A stretch of DNA of 64,000 bases from the NCBI GenBank assembly GCA_038496675.1, contig CM076651.1, positions 25,901,786 through 25,965,785 of the forward strand, given 5' to 3'. Source of the stretch: Rachycentron canadum. Taxonomy: Eukaryota > Chordata > Actinopteri > Carangiformes > Rachycentridae. How positions within the stretch are numbered: the first letter of the stretch is position 1; each line of letters begins with the position of its first letter. Below are positions 60,430 through 64,000 of the stretch, piece by piece. The position numbers and the translations under genes are program-made. A model generated the notes under the pieces. It was not told where the DNA came from. It searched no databases and worked only from the letters and a program-made list of their open reading frames with translations.

Positions 60430-61015
60430 TGTCTTCACAATGCAACTAATTTCTCCTTTTTATGAGCTACAAGGGAAATAAAAATTGTGTCATTACGGCT
60501 GTAAGAAGGTATTTGCTTAATTTAATTTGACCTATACAAGTCCCACATTACCTGGAGCTGTGTAGCAGCCACTGCTGAGTCCTAACAGGACACGGTGATA
60601 ATTTAATCAACATTAGGCCATTTTCAGTCAGCTCCATTTGATGTTGAGATCAGGCTGCTAAAAGTACAGCTGGCTCTCATCCTAATATCACTCCGTGCTG
60701 AATTGAATTTCGGCAACTCTCGATGCTCGTGATATCGTCCTCCATCTCTCTATAGTCAAACAATGTTTCATAAGTGAGCTTTATCTTCCTGTTTGCCACA
60801 TTAGTGGCTGAATCTTTTCATCTTTTCCTCCAGCCCATTGTAACCGAAATGTCTCATGATAATTGGCTGATTATCGCTTTTTAGGCTTGGAACTGGAGCC
60901 ATTGTTATTAGGTTGAAAGCATCTCTTTTAAAAAGACTTGACTTTGACATGACTTACAACTCACTGCCAGTCCTTCTCGTAAGAGATCACTCGTGATCTC
61001 ACTATTGTGACATCG
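60430..61015. promoter_or_regulatory. Candidate conserved non-coding element
   Basis: About 585 bases without microsatellite, homopolymer or recognisable transposon. It is dense in words that resemble developmental transcription-factor sites: TTAATTTAATTTG, GGTGATAATTTAATC, AATTGGCTGATTATCGC, CCATTGTTATTAG (SOX-like). It contains no long open frame. This texture is typical of vertebrate conserved enhancers, but conservation itself cannot be seen from one genome. Confidence 0.3.
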
Positions 61016-61159
61016 CTTCCCTTTCATTTTATGAGTATCTGTACATGGCTCATTCATCTCACAGCTGCATTGGGTTGTTTCACCAAAACTGTGACTTTAT
61101 CTGTCAATTAAAAAAATATGTACATATTACATATTTGGCATTTTATCAGTTGTTAGCTG

Positions 61160-61435
61160 ATATACAATGTATACGGAAAGGGTTCAGACCCCCTTAGATT
61201 TTTGTTGTGTTATGTCAAAAAGTGAACCTTTTTCCCCTCGTCAGTCTACAACCAATGCCCCGTAATGACGGTTCCTGAGAGCACAGTGGCCTCCATTACT
61301 CTTACATCAGGGGAGTTTGGAACAACCAGGGCTTTGCCTGAAGTTTGAGCGCTCAGGAGGGGAAGACGGTCACTCTGGCTCCAGAGATCCTGTGTGGAGA
61401 TGGGAGAAACTTCCAAAAGGGACCTTTTTTTATGA
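61160..61435 (+). mobile_element. Tc1-like transposon, internally deleted fragment
   Basis: It starts with a Tc1-type terminal repeat, GGAAAGGGTTCAGACCCCCTT at 61175-61195, then the left non-coding region (TTTTTGTTGTGTTATG, CAATGCCCCGTAATGACGG). It jumps directly into the transposase helix-turn-helix region (GGTTCCTGAGAGCACAGTGG, CCTCCATTACTCTTA, GGAGTTTGGAACAACCAGGG) and on to CTCCAGAGATCCTGTGTGG and AGATGGGAGAAACTTCC (61380-61414). The catalytic domain and right end are missing. Same superfamily as the 36.6-kb fragment, but the two cover mostly different parts. Confidence 0.84.
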
Positions 61436-62117
61436 GGCTACAACATTGTTAATGTGACACATGTGACACAGATGGAAAGACTTTCACAGTGTCACCGTGG
61501 CTCACTGCTTCGGATTACTGACACATTCAAAACAAACTGGAGCCGTATTGTTGTTATTAGCTTTATCAGTGCTTGTGTTAGTGCGACAGGTCAAATGGCT
61601 GCTGTGAAAAAGGTGTATTTCCTGTTAATGAAGAGTAAGACAGACTTGTAAAACTTAGAAGACATGAGAGCTGTCTCTTTCACTAATTGGAGTCAAACTT
61701 TTGTTGGGATCAAGGCCAGTAGCAAGTTTTACCAGAGGTTATTTTCACTGGGCATCTTACAAGAAAAACAGGCCCCAAGCTCAACTGACACATCCAAACA
61801 CAGTCTGCAAAAAAAAAATCTAACACACGTGTACATGACTACAATGTCAAGCATGTTCTGTTTATTATTACATTAGCCTCCTTCCCACTGTAAATCCAGC
61901 CAGAGTTTTCTCTCCTTCCCTCTTCCTTCTCTGTGCAGTGTGAACCTAACCAGAGACTAATTACTGAGAGGAGCTGTTGACTGCTGCTGAAGACATGCTG
62001 CTCTAAAAAGTGCGTGTTTTTGTTTCGTGGCTTTTGGAGTAGAGTTTAATAACCCACTTTCAGCTCTCACACAAAAACACAGCACAGATCAGTATATACA
62101 TAGAGGTTGTGTATGTG

Positions 62118-62142
62118 CACACACACACACACACACACACAG
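62118..62142. repeat. (CA)n microsatellite
   Basis: About 12 CA units. Confidence 0.94.
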
Positions 62143-62369
62143 CATGTTTAGTCCACCGCATTCACAATAGCATCCAGCTTTGTTCCATTATACACAGGAA
62201 CTCTTTCATGCACTATACATTACAGTAGAGGATAGCTGATGAGTTACCACACCGCAGGGGGTCTCCTCTGTAACCACGCTGCTGAGCAGGGGCCACAGAC
62301 GCCCGCTGAACACAGGGCACAGGAAAATAAAGCTGAAGAGGGAACAGAGAGAGCACACGACGCCAGCGG

Positions 62370-62660
62370 TCAATACCGCAGGCTTAATTATAGCAGATAG
62401 ATAAAATATCTCTGGAATCGAATTTCATAAATCATCTAAGAAGTGCTTACACTCTCATTAATTTGAAGTGATACAGGTAAATATCCTTTTGCATTTGAAA
62501 CAGGGTCCTCTGTATCGATTGTCTGTCACTCAGCAGCCTATGGCTACTGCCGCGCCATCATTTATAGACAAGGTGCTCAGCTTATCACACCCTGAGGCCA
62601 CTATTACATTCAAGATTAGACTATGAATGATTAAAATGAACCAAGGTTGGGCTATTGACT
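62370..62660. promoter_or_regulatory. Candidate conserved non-coding element
   Basis: Non-repetitive block with clustered homeodomain-like words (GCTTAATTATAGC, CTCATTAATTTGAAG, GAATGATTAAAATG), GATA-like words (AGCAGATAGATAAAATATC) and a CATTTATAG/ATCATAAA-like HOX word. No coding frame and no transposon signature. Inferred from texture only. Confidence 0.28.
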
Positions 62661-62770
62661 GAAGTCAGGAAACTTAAAACACATCGTTGTTCGCTTCAGA
62701 TGCGTTTATAGATTCAGCTTTGTTTTGCTGCCATAGGCTACACATTCAATAAACACTCGGGCACAGTTAG

Positions 62771-62866
62771 AAAAAAAAAAAAAAAACCCACTCCAGATGA
62801 AACATCTTTCAAGGCATGATAGAAAAAAATTACGGAAAACGAGACATGATAAAAAAAAAAAAAATG
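62771..62866. repeat. Two A-run tracts
   Basis: A17-type run at 62771-62787 and A14-type run at 62850-62865, separated by about 60 bases. Confidence 0.85.
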
Positions 62867-63309
62867 GCAGCAGTGCTCGTTAACCAGATACAGAAAACAC
62901 CTCGGCTATGCCGAAATTGCTATCGGGAGCAGCAGCTGATAGAAGATTATTATAATTAAGTCAGTGCAAACCGTCCGCGTCGATGACAAATCATTTAAAG
63001 GAGACAGAGTGTGATGAGGAGACATTGCATCGCATCAAAAACACCCAGAAATGGGGTGTCACACTGAGACTGGATTTGATAGAAGTCTTTAAAATTGCCA
63101 ATCAAGGGGAGCAATTTAGTTGGGAGTCGTTCGAGTGGAAATTGGTGTATGTGTTGACATGTTGGCTAACAGGTGCGGGATCGACATAATGTAAATGCCC
63201 AAAATGACAAACGTGTTGTTTGCCCTAAAAGAAGACATTCAATTTCTCTGCCTGACAGATGGTTGTATGGATGAGCATGTGAGCTCATTTTCTCCAAACT
63301 GCAACTCAA

Positions 63310-63486
63310 CTAAGACTAATACAATTTTCTTTTTTCTTTTCTCTCCAACAGGTCGGCCAGTTCAGGACTGAGGGGGGAAGTAGGAGAGAGGGATGGAGGA
63401 GAGGAGAGAGTCAAGAAATCATCAGTTCACTCATAAACAAACTCACATGCACAGACACTCAGGATAAAGCCACACGAGAGTATTGA
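63310..63486 (+). other. Candidate 3' splice site and terminal exon
   Basis: A branch-point-like ACTAAGACTAATAC precedes a pyrimidine run and CTCTCCAACAG ending at 63351, a strong-looking acceptor. If used, the exon starts GTCGGCCAGTTCAGGACTG. One frame runs 44 codons to a stop at 63484 (Arg/Gly/Glu-rich), the second runs 27 codons, and the third meets TGA after five codons. The exon start is purine-rich and could be untranslated. Joining it to a phase-1 donor such as the one at 684 selects the third frame, giving a short tail. No gene identity can be offered. Confidence 0.25.
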
Positions 63487-63617
63487 TCTGAGTATAAGGA
63501 GTTTAGCTCCCAGCGGTCCTGGTCAGCTGATCGGAGGACCAGCTGAGCAAGGTCAGGCTGGAGGAGAACCAGGAGCAAGAGAGGAGTTTAGCTACATCCA
63601 CACCAACACGTTAGTCT

Positions 63618-64000
63618 TAACCCTTTTAGATCCACATTCAGTCCCCAAGTCTCAGAATCAGATCAACCTCAGCTAATTATATATGTGACTCAATAAAGAC
63701 TGTTCACTGTAATAGGGGAGGAAAGAGCCATGTCTGTGGCCACTGAGCTTATATTCAGCCAGGAATCGTCTCTGCTTCATATTTCTGACAGACTGCCAAT
63801 TTATATCCTCTCTTTAACCCCTTTAGAGCCACATTAAGGCTTTTCCATTTTTTTCATTCCTTTGTGTTTTTCCTTATAAAGTCTCCACATATTCAGACTC
63901 AGCTCAACCTCAGCTCATTATATCTGTGACTCAGTAAAGACTCTGTTCACTGTAATAGGGGATAGTAGCTCAGAGAACAAGAGGAAACTAAAAACACAGT
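63618..64000 (-). repeat. Family B repeat, partial tandem copy, cut by window end
   Basis: Two stretches correspond to about 46297-46480 of the right inverted-repeat arm. The first (63618-63718) has ACCCTTTTAGATCC, AATTATATATGTGACTC and TTCACTGTAATAGGGG. The second (63814-64000) has ACCCCTTTAGAGCC, CTCATTATATCTGTGACTC, TTCACTGTAATAGGGG and GCTCAGAGAACAAGAGG. The intervening 95 bases are not in the 46-kb copy. The unit continues past the window edge. Confidence 0.85.

Noticed and set aside
63692..63697. AATAAA polyadenylation signal after the candidate terminal exon
   Set aside because: It lies inside a family B repeat unit (the related unit reads AGTAAAGAC), so it is more simply part of the repeat.
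1..64000. CRISPR array, operon, prophage or other prokaryotic system
   Set aside because: No regularly spaced repeats with unique spacers, no gene packing, and the repeat content is that of a vertebrate genome.

Overview
The window looks like teleost fish nuclear DNA, probably from a percomorph. The evidence is long CA/TG microsatellites throughout, decayed L2 and Rex1-type LINE fragments, Tc1-like transposon relics, a tRNA-headed SINE, and several dispersed repeats that I recognise as common in fish. Base composition is AT-leaning with no operon-like gene packing, so this is intronic or intergenic DNA of a large genome. These assignments come from reading the sequence and remembered family features; no database search was run.

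No complete protein-coding gene, rRNA, tRNA, CRISPR array or intact autonomous transposon is visible. Nearly all open frames are short, lack family motifs, or are translated microsatellites. The only possible host coding sequence is weak: a candidate 89-bp internal exon at 596-684 (+) and a good-looking 3' splice site at 63351 (+) near the other end. Their phases are compatible, so much of the window could be one long intron, but this is a hypothesis.

Layout. 1-6.4 kb: microsatellite, candidate exon, one old repeat, then unassigned DNA. 6.9-8.0 kb: L2 LINE relic. 10.2-14.9 kb: LINE 3' fragment, three dispersed repeats and a deleted Tc1-like element that still carries a helix-turn-helix remnant. 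19.6-21.8 kb: dispersed repeat C, SINE, repeat family A and microsatellites. 24.3-25.8 kb: second L2 copy and a Rex1-type reverse-transcriptase relic. 29-31 kb: repeats C and A. 32 kb: long CA tracts. 36.6-41.5 kb: Tc1 fragment, two A copies, a dispersed repeat and a BED-zinc-finger relic of hAT type. 43.4-47.0 kb: a roughly 608-bp TA-flanked non-autonomous transposon beside a 2.9-kb long inverted repeat, the most striking structure here. 48.9 kb: repeat C. 50-56.9 kb: mostly unassigned. 57.5-63.2 kb: Tc relics mixed with non-repetitive stretches that resemble conserved non-coding elements, plus a TATA-like box. 63.6-64.0 kb: a third, partial copy of the inverted-repeat family, cut by the window edge.

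The elements do not act as a pathway. They record successive insertions of LINEs, SINEs and non-autonomous DNA transposons into non-coding DNA. The parts most likely to have a host role are the non-repetitive blocks at 60.4-61.0 and 62.3-62.7 kb and the two splice-like sites.
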